This document shows, piece by piece, positions 52,256 to 60,285 of a stretch of DNA of 64,000 bases (the stretch's first letter is position 1; each line of letters begins with the position of its first letter). Made by a program: the position numbers and the translations under genes. The notes under the pieces are model-generated. The model saw only the letters and a program-made list of their open reading frames with translations, was not told the DNA's origin and did not search any database. The DNA is from Actinomadura rayongensis (GTDB taxonomy: Bacteria > Actinomycetota > Actinomycetes > Streptosporangiales > Streptosporangiaceae). The stretch covers positions 248,001 through 312,000 of the forward strand of contig NZ_WUTW01000002.1 in the NCBI RefSeq assembly GCF_009831215.1, given 5' to 3'.

Positions 52256-52369
52256 CAGGAAGGCGCGGCGCGCGCAGGAAGGCGCGGCGCGCGCAGGAAG
52301 GCGCGGCGCGCGCAGGAAGGCGCGGCGTGCGCAGGAAGGCGCGGCGTGCGCAGGAAGGCGCGGCGCGCG
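52256..52369. repeat. 19-bp tandem repeat array, six copies
   Basis: Six head-to-tail 19-bp units (CAGGAAGGCGCGGCGCGCG) start at 52256, 52275, 52294, 52313, 52332 and 52351. Units 4 and 5 carry the same C-to-T change. A partial unit precedes the array, and decayed GCGCGCGAGG follows. Nineteen is not a multiple of three, so all frames shift at each copy and coding is unlikely. It occupies the 394-bp gap (52124-52517) between two convergent genes, as does the 26-bp array at 16145. Nothing else was seen in this gap. Confidence 0.9.
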
Positions 52370-52517
52370 CGAGGGGCGTAGAAAGGCGTGGCGGGCTCGG
52401 CGCGCTCGGGATGCGTGGGCGCGGTGTTGGTCGGGCGGAGTGGGCCAGGCGCCCGTCGCGCGGGTGGTCGGTACCGCGCGGCGGTGCGTCTGGGTCGAAT
52501 ACTCGGGGGGTGGTTGT

Positions 52518-52973
52518 TCAGCGGGCTCGGGAGGCTCGGGGGCGGTGTTCGCCGGGTGGGCCGGTTCGGCCGTTGCGGGGGTGGGCGCTGCCGCGGGACG
52601 GTGCGCGTGGCGGGGCCAGGCGGCTGGCGACGCCGTGGACGGTCTGGCCCATCGCTATGTAGCGGGCGAGTCCGGTTCGCGTCATCATCACCCAGCAGAT
52701 CCTGGGCGGGTGGGCGATGCCGAGGTCCCCGCCGCCCTCGCGCAGCGCCTTCCACAGGCGCACCACCGCGCCGATGCCGGACGAGTCGAGGAAGCCCACC
52801 TCCTCGAAGTCGAGCACGACCCGTGTGGGACGGTCGGCCGCCGTCCCGGACAGCCGGAAGAACTCGTCCACCAGCTCGTGCGCGTTCCCGAAATCCAGGT
52901 CGCCGGACACGTACGCCACGGTGCAGCCGCTGGAATGATTCGTCTCCAGCCGCACCTGGACGTCCCGTCGCAT
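52518..52973 (-). CDS. STAS-domain anti-sigma factor antagonist
   Basis: This 151-residue cytoplasmic protein resembles SpoIIAA/RsbV-type antagonists that sequester anti-sigma kinases when unphosphorylated. The STAS fold covers about 5-110, with VAYVSGDLDFGNAHEL and VVLDFEEVGFLDSSGIGAVVRLW. Ser64 in DSSG is the expected phosphorylation site. The last 40 residues are Arg/Pro/Gly-rich and probably disordered. The ATG has GGGGGTGG about 6 bases before it. No anti-sigma kinase or sigma factor gene lies beside it, so its partner must be elsewhere. Confidence 0.85.
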   Translation of the reverse strand: MRRDVQVRLETNHSSGCTVAYVSGDLDFGNAHELVDEFFRLSGTAADRPTRVVLDFEEVGFLDSSGIGAVVRLWKALREGGGDLGIAHPPRICWVMMTRTGLARYIAMGQTVHGVASRLAPPRAPSRGSAHPRNGRTGPPGEHRPRASRAR

Positions 52974-53141
52974 GGTTCCACCCCCGTCGCCTCCGAAGGA
53001 ACAAGGCCGTACCCAAAGGCCACGAGGTCATTCCCGCCGCGCGCATTATGCCGATGACCTGGGACGATGCGGAAACGGCTATGAATGCCCGACGCATATC
53101 GGTATTGGACGCGGTCGCCGCCGTTCTGCTGTTGTCGTCCC

Positions 53142-54083
53142 ATGCAGCGATCACTTCACCGGCGCGCGCTCCTCGCCTCGTCCGTCCTCGCCGCGTCCGT
53201 CGCCCTCGGCGCGGCGGGCTGCGGCGGGTCGTCCGCGCCGGCCGTTCCGCGGGCCGCGACCGTCCGCGCCGTCCCGTCCGTCACCGCGCGCATCGACGCG
53301 CTCGAACGCTCCTACGCGGGCCGCATCGGCGCGTTCGCGCTCGACACCGGCACCGGCCGGGTGGTCGCGCACCGCGCGGACGAGCGGTTCGCGTTCGCGT
53401 CCACCTTCAAGGCCGCGCTGGCCGCGACGGTCCTCCACAAGGCGCGCGTCAGCGATCCGGGCCTGCTCCACCGGCGCCTCCACTGGACGGCGGACGACCT
53501 GCTCCCCAACTCCCCCGTCAGCGAGCAGCACGTCGCGGACGGCCTGACCGCCGCCGAGCTGTGCCGCGCGGCCATCACCCAGAGCGACAACACCGCCGCG
53601 AACGTCCTGCTGAAGCAGGTCGGCGGCCCGGCGGGCGTGACGCGCTACCTGCGCTCTCTGGGCGACCCCGTCTCCCGCCTGGACCACACCGAACCCGCCC
53701 TCAACCAGTGGAAACCGGGCCAGCGCCAGGACACCGTCACCCCCGCCGCGATCGGACGCGACCTCGCGTCCGTCACCGTGGGCCGCGCCCTTCCCGCCCC
53801 CGACCGGGCACAGCTCAACGCCTGGCTGCGCGCCACCGTCACCGGCGACGCCCGGATCCGCGCCGGGGTGCCCAAGAACTGGCTCGTGGGCGACAAGACC
53901 GGCACCGGATCGACCTACGGGACGGCCAACGACATCGCCGTCGTCACGCCCCCCGGCCACGCCCCCGTGATCATCGCCGTCTACACCAACCGCAACGACC
54001 CCAAGGGCAGCCCGGACGAATCCGTCATAGCCCGCACCGCGACCCTCCTCGTCGAAGGGCTGGGCCTGACCTCCGGCAGCTGA
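53142..54083 (+). CDS. Class A serine beta-lactamase, lipoprotein
   Basis: Exported penicillin-hydrolase-fold protein of 313 residues. The signal peptide ends in lipobox GAAGC (Cys about 27). All class A motifs are present: STFK with Ser87 and Lys90 (S-x-x-K), SDN at 148-150, EPALN with Glu184 and Asn188 (omega loop), and KTG at 252-254. It should therefore be able to hydrolyse beta-lactams, though the spectrum cannot be read from sequence. The frame is open upstream to 53085 but the lipoprotein signal starts best at ATG 53142. No ribosome site is obvious, so leaderless expression is possible. The 168 bp upstream, divergent from the STAS gene, hold no other gene. Confidence 0.92.
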   Translation: MQRSLHRRALLASSVLAASVALGAAGCGGSSAPAVPRAATVRAVPSVTARIDALERSYAGRIGAFALDTGTGRVVAHRADERFAFASTFKAALAATVLHKARVSDPGLLHRRLHWTADDLLPNSPVSEQHVADGLTAAELCRAAITQSDNTAANVLLKQVGGPAGVTRYLRSLGDPVSRLDHTEPALNQWKPGQRQDTVTPAAIGRDLASVTVGRALPAPDRAQLNAWLRATVTGDARIRAGVPKNWLVGDKTGTGSTYGTANDIAVVTPPGHAPVIIAVYTNRNDPKGSPDESVIARTATLLVEGLGLTSGS

Positions 54084-54106
54084 CGTCGCCGGGCTGCGGG
54101 ACGGGG

Positions 54107-54463
54107 TCAGTCGAACCAGTCGGGGTCGCCGGACTCGATGAGGGCCTTGAGTTCCGTCCGGTCGTGCCAGGCGGTGCGCATCAGGGCGCCCAGGGCTTTG
54201 AGCGCGTCGGAATCTTCGCCATAGGCCACGAACATCCCGGCCTCGGGATCCAGGCCGAACCGGCCGTCGAGTTCCGGCGCGCGGGCGCGCACCGCCGAAC
54301 GGGCCACGCCCGCCCAGCCGTACCCGTTGCCGTACTGGCCGCACTCCTCGAAGACGTCCTCCGAACCGCCCATGTGCTGGTCGCTGAGCATGAGGCAGTA
54401 GTGGCCCGGCTTGTGGTCGTACTCGAAGAAGATCAGCGGCGCGAAGGTGGTCCGATCGGTCAT
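54107..54463 (-). CDS. Imm51-family immunity protein
   Basis: This small cytoplasmic 118-residue protein matches the Imm51 pattern: PLIFFEYDHKPGHYCLMLSD near the start, GGSEDVFEECGQYGNGYGW in the middle, and GRFGLDPEAGMFVAYGEDSDALKALG at the end. Imm51 proteins were described as immunity partners in polymorphic toxin systems; solitary copies are common in actinobacteria. No toxin gene is adjacent, so it may be an orphan antitoxin or have a different role. It converges with the beta-lactamase gene 23 bp away. Confidence 0.82.
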   Translation of the reverse strand: MTDRTTFAPLIFFEYDHKPGHYCLMLSDQHMGGSEDVFEECGQYGNGYGWAGVARSAVRARAPELDGRFGLDPEAGMFVAYGEDSDALKALGALMRTAWHDRTELKALIESGDPDWFD

Positions 54464-54517
54464 GCCGCGAACCTAGCGGGCGCCTCGGACATTCGGGGGG
54501 CAGTCCACTTCGTCCGA

Positions 54518-54564
54518 ATTGGACCCTGGTAGATCGGTCATGGAGCGCATTGGATGGGTCCAAT
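54518..54564. promoter_or_regulatory. ATTGGA/TCCAAT operator-like dyads upstream of the CoA transferase
   Basis: A 16-bp palindrome ATTGGA-TGGG-TCCAAT lies at 54549-54564. A further half-site ATTGGACCC at 54518-54526 is a perfect 9-bp inverted repeat of GGGTCCAAT at 54556-54564. The sites precede the chosen start (54591) by 26 bp. The pattern resembles sites of FadR/LldR-type GntR regulators, but the regulator is not identified. Confidence 0.55.
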
Positions 54565-54590
54565 CGCGGCAGGAGGAAGGACGTGGGGAC

Positions 54591-56051
54591 ATGACCGGCC
54601 GGAGCGACCACCGCATGACGTCCGCCGACGCGCCGGAGACGGCCCCGCCCGGGCGGGACGAGGCCGGGACGGTGCCGACGGGACGGTTCGCACGGCGCGC
54701 GTGGGCCGATCTCGGCGGCGACCCGGCGCTCCTGGGCCTGATCGCGCCGCCGGAGGACGTGGTCCCGCTGCCGTCCGCGCTCCCGGTCGGCGAGCTGGCC
54801 GCCGACGGCGTGGGGGTCGCGTCGCTGGCGGCCAACGTCGTCCGGGCGCGGCGGTTCGGCGGGGACGTCGCCCCGGTATTTCTATCGGCCGACCGAATCG
54901 CCGCGTCGTACCAGAGCGAGCGCCTGTTCCGGCTGGACGGACGTCCCGGCGAGGCATGGGCGGCGCTCTCCGGCTTCTGGCGCGCGGACGACGGCTGGAT
55001 CCGCACGCACGGCAACTACCCGCACCACGCCCGGCGGCTGCGGTCGCTGCTCGGCCTCGCCGCGGGCGTCCGGCCCGCCGAGTTCCGCGCCGCCGTCGCC
55101 CGCCAGAGCGCCGCCGACCTGGAGGAACGCGCGGTGGCGGCGGGCGCGGTCGTCGCGGCCGTCCGGACGCCCGAGCAGTGGCGCAACCACCCGCAGGCGG
55201 CGGCGCTGGCCGCGCGCCCGCTGGTCGAGATCGCCGAGATCGGAGCCGCCGACCCGCGTCCCTGGCCTCCGGCGCGCGCTGACGACCTGCCGCTCCACGG
55301 CGTGCGGGTCCTCGACCTCACGCGCGTCATCGCCGGCCCGGTCGCCACCCGCGACCTGGCGTTCGCGGGCGCGGACGTGCTGCGCGTCGACCCGCCCCGG
55401 CACCCCGAGATCGCCTGGCTGCACCTCGACACCGGCCAGGGCAAGCGCTCGGCGACGCTGGACCTGCGCGACCGGGGCGACCACGCCGTCCTGCACGGCC
55501 TGCTCGCGGACGCGGACGTCGTCGTCACCGGCTACCGGCCCGGCGCGCTGGACCGGTTCGGACTGGCCCCGGACGCGCTCGCCGCCCGCCACCCCGGCCT
55601 GGTGATCGCGCAGGTCAGCGCGTGGGGCGCCACCGGGCCGTGGAGCCGGCGGCGCGGCTTCGACAGCATCGTCCAGGCCGCCACCGGCATCGCGATCGCC
55701 GAGAGCGCGGACGGCGCGACGCCGGGCGCACTGCCCGCGCAGGCGCTCGACCACACGTCCGGCCACCTGCTGGCCGCCGCGATCATGACGGCGCTCGTCC
55801 GGCAGCGCACGAGCGGCGGCACCCCGCTGGTGTCCGTCGCGCTCGCCCGCGTCGGCCACGAACTGCTCGCCACCGACGGCGCGACGCGAGCGGAACAGAA
55901 CCCCCACCTGCCGACCGTGACGGTGGACGGCGAGGCGGGCCGGATCACGTGCGCCCCGCCCGTCCTGGCGTTCGACGGCGCGCCCGCCGACTACGCCTGG
56001 GCCGGACGCCCGTGGGCCGCCGACGATCCGCGATGGGAACCGCGCGCCTGA
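54591..56051 (+). CDS. Family III CoA transferase (CaiB/BaiF type)
   Basis: Probably moves CoA between carboxylic acids through a mixed-anhydride mechanism. The 486-residue protein has a full CoA-transferase III domain in its C-terminal half (about 235-420): VRVLDLTRVIAGPVATRDLAFAGADVLRVDPP, TGQGKRSATLDLRD and AQVSAWGATGPW. ALDHTSGHLLAAA follows, with Asp387 as the likely catalytic residue. The N-terminal half (about 60-225) looks like a diverged extra domain of the same type and ends in EQWRNHPQAAALAARPLVEI, normally the C-terminal signature, as in circularly permuted family members. The start is uncertain: ATG 54591 or 54540. The acid substrate is not known. Confidence 0.82.
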   Translation: MTGRSDHRMTSADAPETAPPGRDEAGTVPTGRFARRAWADLGGDPALLGLIAPPEDVVPLPSALPVGELAADGVGVASLAANVVRARRFGGDVAPVFLSADRIAASYQSERLFRLDGRPGEAWAALSGFWRADDGWIRTHGNYPHHARRLRSLLGLAAGVRPAEFRAAVARQSAADLEERAVAAGAVVAAVRTPEQWRNHPQAAALAARPLVEIAEIGAADPRPWPPARADDLPLHGVRVLDLTRVIAGPVATRDLAFAGADVLRVDPPRHPEIAWLHLDTGQGKRSATLDLRDRGDHAVLHGLLADADVVVTGYRPGALDRFGLAPDALAARHPGLVIAQVSAWGATGPWSRRRGFDSIVQAATGIAIAESADGATPGALPAQALDHTSGHLLAAAIMTALVRQRTSGGTPLVSVALARVGHELLATDGATRAEQNPHLPTVTVDGEAGRITCAPPVLAFDGAPADYAWAGRPWAADDPRWEPRA

Positions 56052-56073
56052 CCACATCGGTGTCGCCGAGCGA

Positions 56074-57252
56074 TTACGGCATTCCGATCGAAGGGTCGAT
56101 GAACTGCGTGGTGAACAGATCACTGCCCTTCAGACCGCTCGGAACCGCGCTGCCCTGAGCCGCGAGGATGGGACCCATTTCCTTGACGAACGCATCGGTG
56201 CGGTTCTTGTCGTATCCACCGACCGTGCCGTGCTCGGCTTCCACGAGACGGTCCTTCTTGAGTTCGGCCGCCGCGTAGTTGGCCTCGCCGATCGTGTACG
56301 GAATGTAGGACGAGTCGGAACCGACGACCTTGACGATGAGCCGGTTCGTCGCCGCAGGGTCGGTGATGTAGTTCGCCGTCGCCTGCTGGACGATCGGCAC
56401 CAGCTTCTTCAAACACGGGGCGTACGACGTGAGCCGGTCGGCGCGAACGGACAGGTCGGCCGCGTACGGGTCGTAGCCCGCGTCGCGCAGGAGCTGGTAC
56501 GACACCGGCTTCTTCCACGCGGAAATGGTGTGCTCGTACTCGTACGGCTCCGCGTCGCTGTACCCCTGCTGAATGATCTTCGGGTCGGCCACGAAACGCG
56601 CCGGGCTGCCAGCGTAGCTGGTGTCGATCTGGCTCTTTCGCACCAGCCCCTTCGCCACCAGCCAGGCGACGAAGGCCTGATCCTTGGCGACGACCACCGT
56701 CGCGCCGCTGGCGGCGAGCTTGCTGATCGTGAACGACGTCCCATAAGCGGCCGGGTCCCACATCAGGATGGTCGGCGAATGGGTCAGCAGTGGCGTGACG
56801 CCGACGACCTTCTGGTTCCCCGAGGCCGAGATCATCTGGTCCGCGTGGACGAGCCCGAGATTGATCGAGTCGTCGGCGTACATCTGCGAGGTCACCGACT
56901 GGAAGCCGATCGCCGGACCGCCCGCCCGCAAGGTCAGGCGGGTCCCGGTGTCCTTGCCGTCGACGACCAGGGGGCCGGTCACGGAATGCGTCCTGGTGTC
57001 GACCTTGTACCCGGGGCCGAGCAGGGAGAACAGCGCGCCCATGTCCGCCTGGGGCTGCCACTGCAGCTGCACCACGACGTTCTTGCCGCACACGTCGCCG
57101 AGGAACTTCTTGCCGGTCGCCTGGGCCAGGCCGCTCGTCGTCGAGGACGAACCGGGCGTCGCGCCGGACGAGCAGGCGGCCAGCGGACCGGCCAGCAGCA
57201 GCGCGCCGGTCGCGGCTGCCGCCCGGCGGACCGTGGGGCGGAATCGGGACAT
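56074..57252 (-). CDS. ABC transporter substrate-binding lipoprotein (NitT/TauT-like)
   Basis: Extracytoplasmic solute receptor of 392 residues. The lipoprotein signal MSRFRPTVRRAAAATGALLLAGPLAAC gives Cys about 27, with a Ser/Thr linker after it. The body has the two-lobe pattern of SsuA/ThiY-like proteins, with KNVVVQLQWQPQADMGALF as the first ligand-side strand (the THI5-like proteins begin similarly) and IIQQGYSDAEPYEYEH in the second lobe. ATG 57252 has GGAGAG 6 bases before it. It is divergent from the ATPase and permease genes at 57474-59128 and shares their control region. The ligand is unknown; the neighbouring oxygenases and deaminase suggest a nitrogen-containing ring compound. Confidence 0.85.
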   Translation of the reverse strand: MSRFRPTVRRAAAATGALLLAGPLAACSSGATPGSSSTTSGLAQATGKKFLGDVCGKNVVVQLQWQPQADMGALFSLLGPGYKVDTRTHSVTGPLVVDGKDTGTRLTLRAGGPAIGFQSVTSQMYADDSINLGLVHADQMISASGNQKVVGVTPLLTHSPTILMWDPAAYGTSFTISKLAASGATVVVAKDQAFVAWLVAKGLVRKSQIDTSYAGSPARFVADPKIIQQGYSDAEPYEYEHTISAWKKPVSYQLLRDAGYDPYAADLSVRADRLTSYAPCLKKLVPIVQQATANYITDPAATNRLIVKVVGSDSSYIPYTIGEANYAAAELKKDRLVEAEHGTVGGYDKNRTDAFVKEMGPILAAQGSAVPSGLKGSDLFTTQFIDPSIGMP

Positions 57253-57347
57253 GGGGGACTCTCCTTGCGTGGTCGAAGGCCCGGGGCCGGGCGCTGGCGG
57301 CAACACTGACCGACCGCCGACAGAGCACACAAGACCCCGCGAACACC

Positions 57348-57385
57348 TGTAACAAACGCGCTATTGCATGTAACAAGCGCTTAAC
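57348..57385. promoter_or_regulatory. Direct repeats resembling a GlnR site
   Basis: TGTAACAAACGC (57348-57359) and TGTAACAAGCGC (57369-57380) are nearly identical and 21 bp apart. The second GTAAC is followed after six bases by TTAAC. GlnR of actinomycetes binds GTnAC-n6-GAAAC elements repeated every 22 bp, so the match is good for the a-half and only partial for the b-half. The site lies between the divergent receptor and ATPase genes. Nitrogen control of this importer would make biological sense. Confidence 0.4.
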
Positions 57386-57405
57386 CGTGCAGGGGCTTGC
57401 GCAGC

Positions 57406-57417
57406 ATTGCATGCAAT
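57406..57417. promoter_or_regulatory. Perfect 12-bp palindrome ATTGCATGCAAT
   Basis: This exact dyad lies 56 bp before the ATPase start, and a related copy ATTGCATGTAAC (57363-57374) lies 43 bp upstream of it. Palindromes of the TTGNATNCAA kind are typical for FCD-type GntR regulators, and a GntR gene closes the cluster at 63804. It is therefore a good candidate operator for the import and oxidation genes. Confidence 0.55.
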
Positions 57418-57473
57418 CGCAGGATGGGAGGCAGGCGCTACGACGGGTGCGCCCCTGAGCGGACGGGAGCGTC

Positions 57474-58268
57474 ATGAGCCGGACAGCGCGTCTGGTCGAC
57501 ACGATGCACGACGTCGACGCGAGCCACCTCACGCACGGCGTGGAGGTGGCGTTCCACGACCTGGATCTGACGTACGGCACCGGGACCCTGGCGCTGCACA
57601 AGATCACCTTGACCGTGCGGACCGGCGAGCTGGTCGCGATCGTCGGCCCCTCCGGTTGCGGCAAGTCCTCGCTGCTGCGGCTCGCCGCGGGACTCGAACG
57701 GGCGAGCGGCGGCAGCGTCGCGGTCGGGACCGAGTCGGTCGCCTTCATCTTTCAGGAACCGACGCTCCTTCCCTGGGCATCGGTGCGCCGCAATGTGGGG
57801 CTGCTCGGCAAGCTGGCGAAACTGCCGCACGACGAGCTGAGCGAACGCGTCGACGCCGCCATCCGCGCGGTCGGCCTGACCGACTTCGCGGACCAACTTC
57901 CGCGCTCCCTGTCGGGCGGAATGCGCATGCGGGTCTCGCTGGCGAGGGCGCTGGCGCTGGAACCCCGCGTCATGCTCCTCGACGAGCCGTTCGGAGCCCT
58001 GGACGAACTCACCAGGGAAGAGATGCAACTCCAATTGCTCGATCTCTACGACCGGCGCGGCTTCACCGCTCTCTTCGTGACCCACTCCGTTTCCGAAGCC
58101 GTGCTGCTCGCCGACCGGGTCGTCGTCATGTCCGCCCGGCCCGGCACCATCCGCGACGTGGTCCCCATCGACCTGCCCCGACCGCGCCATCGCGAACTCC
58201 GGTTCGACCCGGCGTACGTGGACTACGTCAAGACGGTCTCCGACCTGCTGCGAAAGGACGACCGATGA
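57474..58268 (+). CDS. ABC transporter ATP-binding protein (NitT/TauT type)
   Basis: ATPase subunit of 264 residues powering an importer of the nitrate/sulfonate/taurine class. Walker A is GPSGCGKSS (about 60-68), the Q-loop FQEPTLLPW (about 93-101), signature LSGGMRMRV (about 143-151), Walker B VMLLDEPFGALD (about 163-174) and the switch His in FVTHSVSEA. The first 25 residues are an extra leader before the usual first strand. ATG 57474 has GGGAG 5 bases upstream. Its stop overlaps the permease start by four bases (ATGA). It is the first gene of the plus-strand operon that includes three oxygenases and a deaminase. Confidence 0.94.
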   Translation: MSRTARLVDTMHDVDASHLTHGVEVAFHDLDLTYGTGTLALHKITLTVRTGELVAIVGPSGCGKSSLLRLAAGLERASGGSVAVGTESVAFIFQEPTLLPWASVRRNVGLLGKLAKLPHDELSERVDAAIRAVGLTDFADQLPRSLSGGMRMRVSLARALALEPRVMLLDEPFGALDELTREEMQLQLLDLYDRRGFTALFVTHSVSEAVLLADRVVVMSARPGTIRDVVPIDLPRPRHRELRFDPAYVDYVKTVSDLLRKDDR

Positions 58269-59128
58269 CCACCGTGCCCGCTGTCGGTTCGTTCAAGGCG
58301 TTCGCCAAGGCCATCGGCGCCGGCCGTCTCCGGTCGCTGATGAAACGCGCGCTCAGAGCGCTCGTGATCCCCGCCGCCGTCGTCGCCATCGGCATGGGGG
58401 CCTGGTACGGGGCCACCCATTTCCTGCTGAGCCCGAGCCGCCGGTTCCTCCTGCCGCCGCCGCAACAGGTCTGGAGCCGTTCGTTCTCCGACCCGGCCCA
58501 TCTGCGACCGATGCTCGACGCGCTCGCCGTCACGGTCAAGGTCGCCTCGCTCGGCCTGCTCATCGCGACCGCGGTCGGCGTCGCGCTCGGGGCCGTCATG
58601 AGCCAGGCCCGCTGGCTGGAAGGCGCCCTTTATCCGTACGCCGTCCTCCTCCAAGTGGTCCCGATCCTCGCGATCGTGCCGCTGATCGGCCTCTGGGTCG
58701 GGTACAGCACGTCGGCCCGGGTCCTCGTCTGCGTGCTGATCTCCCTGTTCCCCGTCATCACCAACACCAATTTCGGGTTCCGGTCCGTCGACCGCGGGCT
58801 TCACGAACTGTTCGACCTCGGGCGCGCCTCGTGGCTCCAGCGCCTCGTCCGGCTCGAACTGCCCGCCGCGCTGCCCTCAATTCTCACCGGCCTGCGCATC
58901 GCGTCGGGCCAGGCCGTCATCGGCGCGATCATCGGCGACATGTTCTTCGCCCGAGGAGATCCGGGCATCGGCACTCTGATCAACAACTACGTCGCGCAGT
59001 TGCGGAGCGAGGACCTCATCGCCGCGGTGCTGCTGGCCGCCGGATTCGGCGTGGCCGTCTTCGCCTTCTTCGCCGTCCTCTCCAGCGTGCTCGTCGGACG
59101 CTGGCACAACTCGGGCGCCCGCCGGTAA
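58265..59128 (+). CDS. ABC transporter permease (NitT/TauT type)
   Basis: Inner-membrane permease of 287 residues with six predicted helices and the binding-protein-dependent transport fold. The EAA loop that contacts the ATPase reads ELFDLGRASWLQRLVRLELPAALPSILTGLRIA (about 180-212) and carries the conserved Gly and Pro spacing. An N-terminal stretch of about 30 residues precedes helix 1. It is translationally coupled to the ATPase gene. With the receptor at 56074 it completes one importer; a homodimer of this permease is expected because no second permease gene is present. Confidence 0.93.
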   Translation: MTTVPAVGSFKAFAKAIGAGRLRSLMKRALRALVIPAAVVAIGMGAWYGATHFLLSPSRRFLLPPPQQVWSRSFSDPAHLRPMLDALAVTVKVASLGLLIATAVGVALGAVMSQARWLEGALYPYAVLLQVVPILAIVPLIGLWVGYSTSARVLVCVLISLFPVITNTNFGFRSVDRGLHELFDLGRASWLQRLVRLELPAALPSILTGLRIASGQAVIGAIIGDMFFARGDPGIGTLINNYVAQLRSEDLIAAVLLAAGFGVAVFAFFAVLSSVLVGRWHNSGARR

Positions 59129-59175
59129 CCGCCGATCTCCTCGACGCCACCCCCGGAACCAGAACAGGAGTCGCC

Positions 59176-60255
59176 ATGACCTTCGAAGTCCCGACCATCG
59201 ACATCTCCCCCTACCTCGCGCCGTCCGCCACCGCCGCCACCGACCCGGACTGCGCGCGCGTCGCCGCCGAGATCGACCGCGCGTGCCGCGAGGTGGGCTT
59301 CTTCCAGGTCGTCGGCCACGGCGTCGACGACGCGCTGGTCGAGGGCCTCAAGGACGCCCTGGACGAGTTCTTCGGCCTCGAACTGGAGACCAAGAAGCAG
59401 TACCGCCGCGAACCCGGCGCCAACCGGGGATACGCGCCGCCGAAGTCGGAGTCGCTGGCCAACAGTCTGGGCGTCACGCCGGCCAACCTGATGAACGACT
59501 TCTACGAGGCGTACACCATCGGTTCCGAGACGTCCTGGTACGACGACGTCGACCTTCCCGAGACCAGTTACGCACCGAACAACTGGCCCGACGCGGCCCC
59601 TCGATTCCAGCGCGCCACCCTGCTCTACTTCGCCGCCGCGCGGAGTCTGTCGCGCGTGCTCCTGCGGGCGTGCACGGAAGCGCTCGGCCTGCCGATCAGC
59701 TACTTCGACGGCCTCGTGGACCACTCGATCGACGCCATGAAGATGAACAACTACGCCCTGCCGGAAGGCGAGGTCGAACTCGCCGGCGAGCTGATGGGCA
59801 TGGGAGCGCACACCGACTTCGGCATCCTGACGGTTCTGTGGGCCGACCGGGTCGCCGGCCTCCAGGTGCTCGGCGACGACGGCACCGGCGAGGAGACCTG
59901 GCACGACGTCATGCCCGGCGAGGGCGCCTTCCTGATCAACCTGGGCGACGCGATGGCCCGGTGGACCAACGATCGCTGGAAGTCCACCCTCCACCGGGTC
60001 AACCCGCCGCTCGTCGACGGCCGCATCATCCGCCGCCGCTCCGCCGCGTTCTTCTTCGACGGCAACCACGACGCCCTGATCACCCCGCTGCCCGGAACCG
60101 TCGCGGACGGTGAGACCGGCTACCCCCCGATCACCATCGCCGACAACATCGCGGCCAAGGTCGCCGGACTGAAGACCGGCCTCGCCTCCGGCGACAAGCC
60201 CGCGGGCGCCGAGCGGGAAGCGGCCCGTTTCCTCGCGGCGGCGGACGCGGGCTGA
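59176..60255 (+). CDS. Isopenicillin-N-synthase-family Fe(II)/2-oxoglutarate oxygenase A
   Basis: Non-haem iron oxygenase of 359 residues. An N-terminal DIOX_N segment begins VPTIDISPYLAPS and has VGFFQVVGHGVD. The double-stranded beta-helix carries the facial triad His212 and Asp214 (AHTDFG) and His273 (LHRV). Arg288-Ser289 (RRSAAFFF) binds the 2-oxoglutarate carboxylate, so the active site is intact. GGAG lies 6 bases before ATG 59176. It is very similar to the protein at 61632, and both keep GMGAHTDFGILTVLWAD. Family members include thymine 7-hydroxylase and plant-type dioxygenases. The substrate is not known; context suggests hydroxylation of the imported compound. Confidence 0.88.
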   Translation: MTFEVPTIDISPYLAPSATAATDPDCARVAAEIDRACREVGFFQVVGHGVDDALVEGLKDALDEFFGLELETKKQYRREPGANRGYAPPKSESLANSLGVTPANLMNDFYEAYTIGSETSWYDDVDLPETSYAPNNWPDAAPRFQRATLLYFAAARSLSRVLLRACTEALGLPISYFDGLVDHSIDAMKMNNYALPEGEVELAGELMGMGAHTDFGILTVLWADRVAGLQVLGDDGTGEETWHDVMPGEGAFLINLGDAMARWTNDRWKSTLHRVNPPLVDGRIIRRRSAAFFFDGNHDALITPLPGTVADGETGYPPITIADNIAAKVAGLKTGLASGDKPAGAEREAARFLAAADAG

Positions 60256-60285
60256 GCGCGAACCGGGCCGATTGAAGGGCATTCC

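Noticed and set aside
52256-52369. Possible CRISPR array
   Set aside because: The 19-bp units are directly adjacent without spacers and there are no cas genes.
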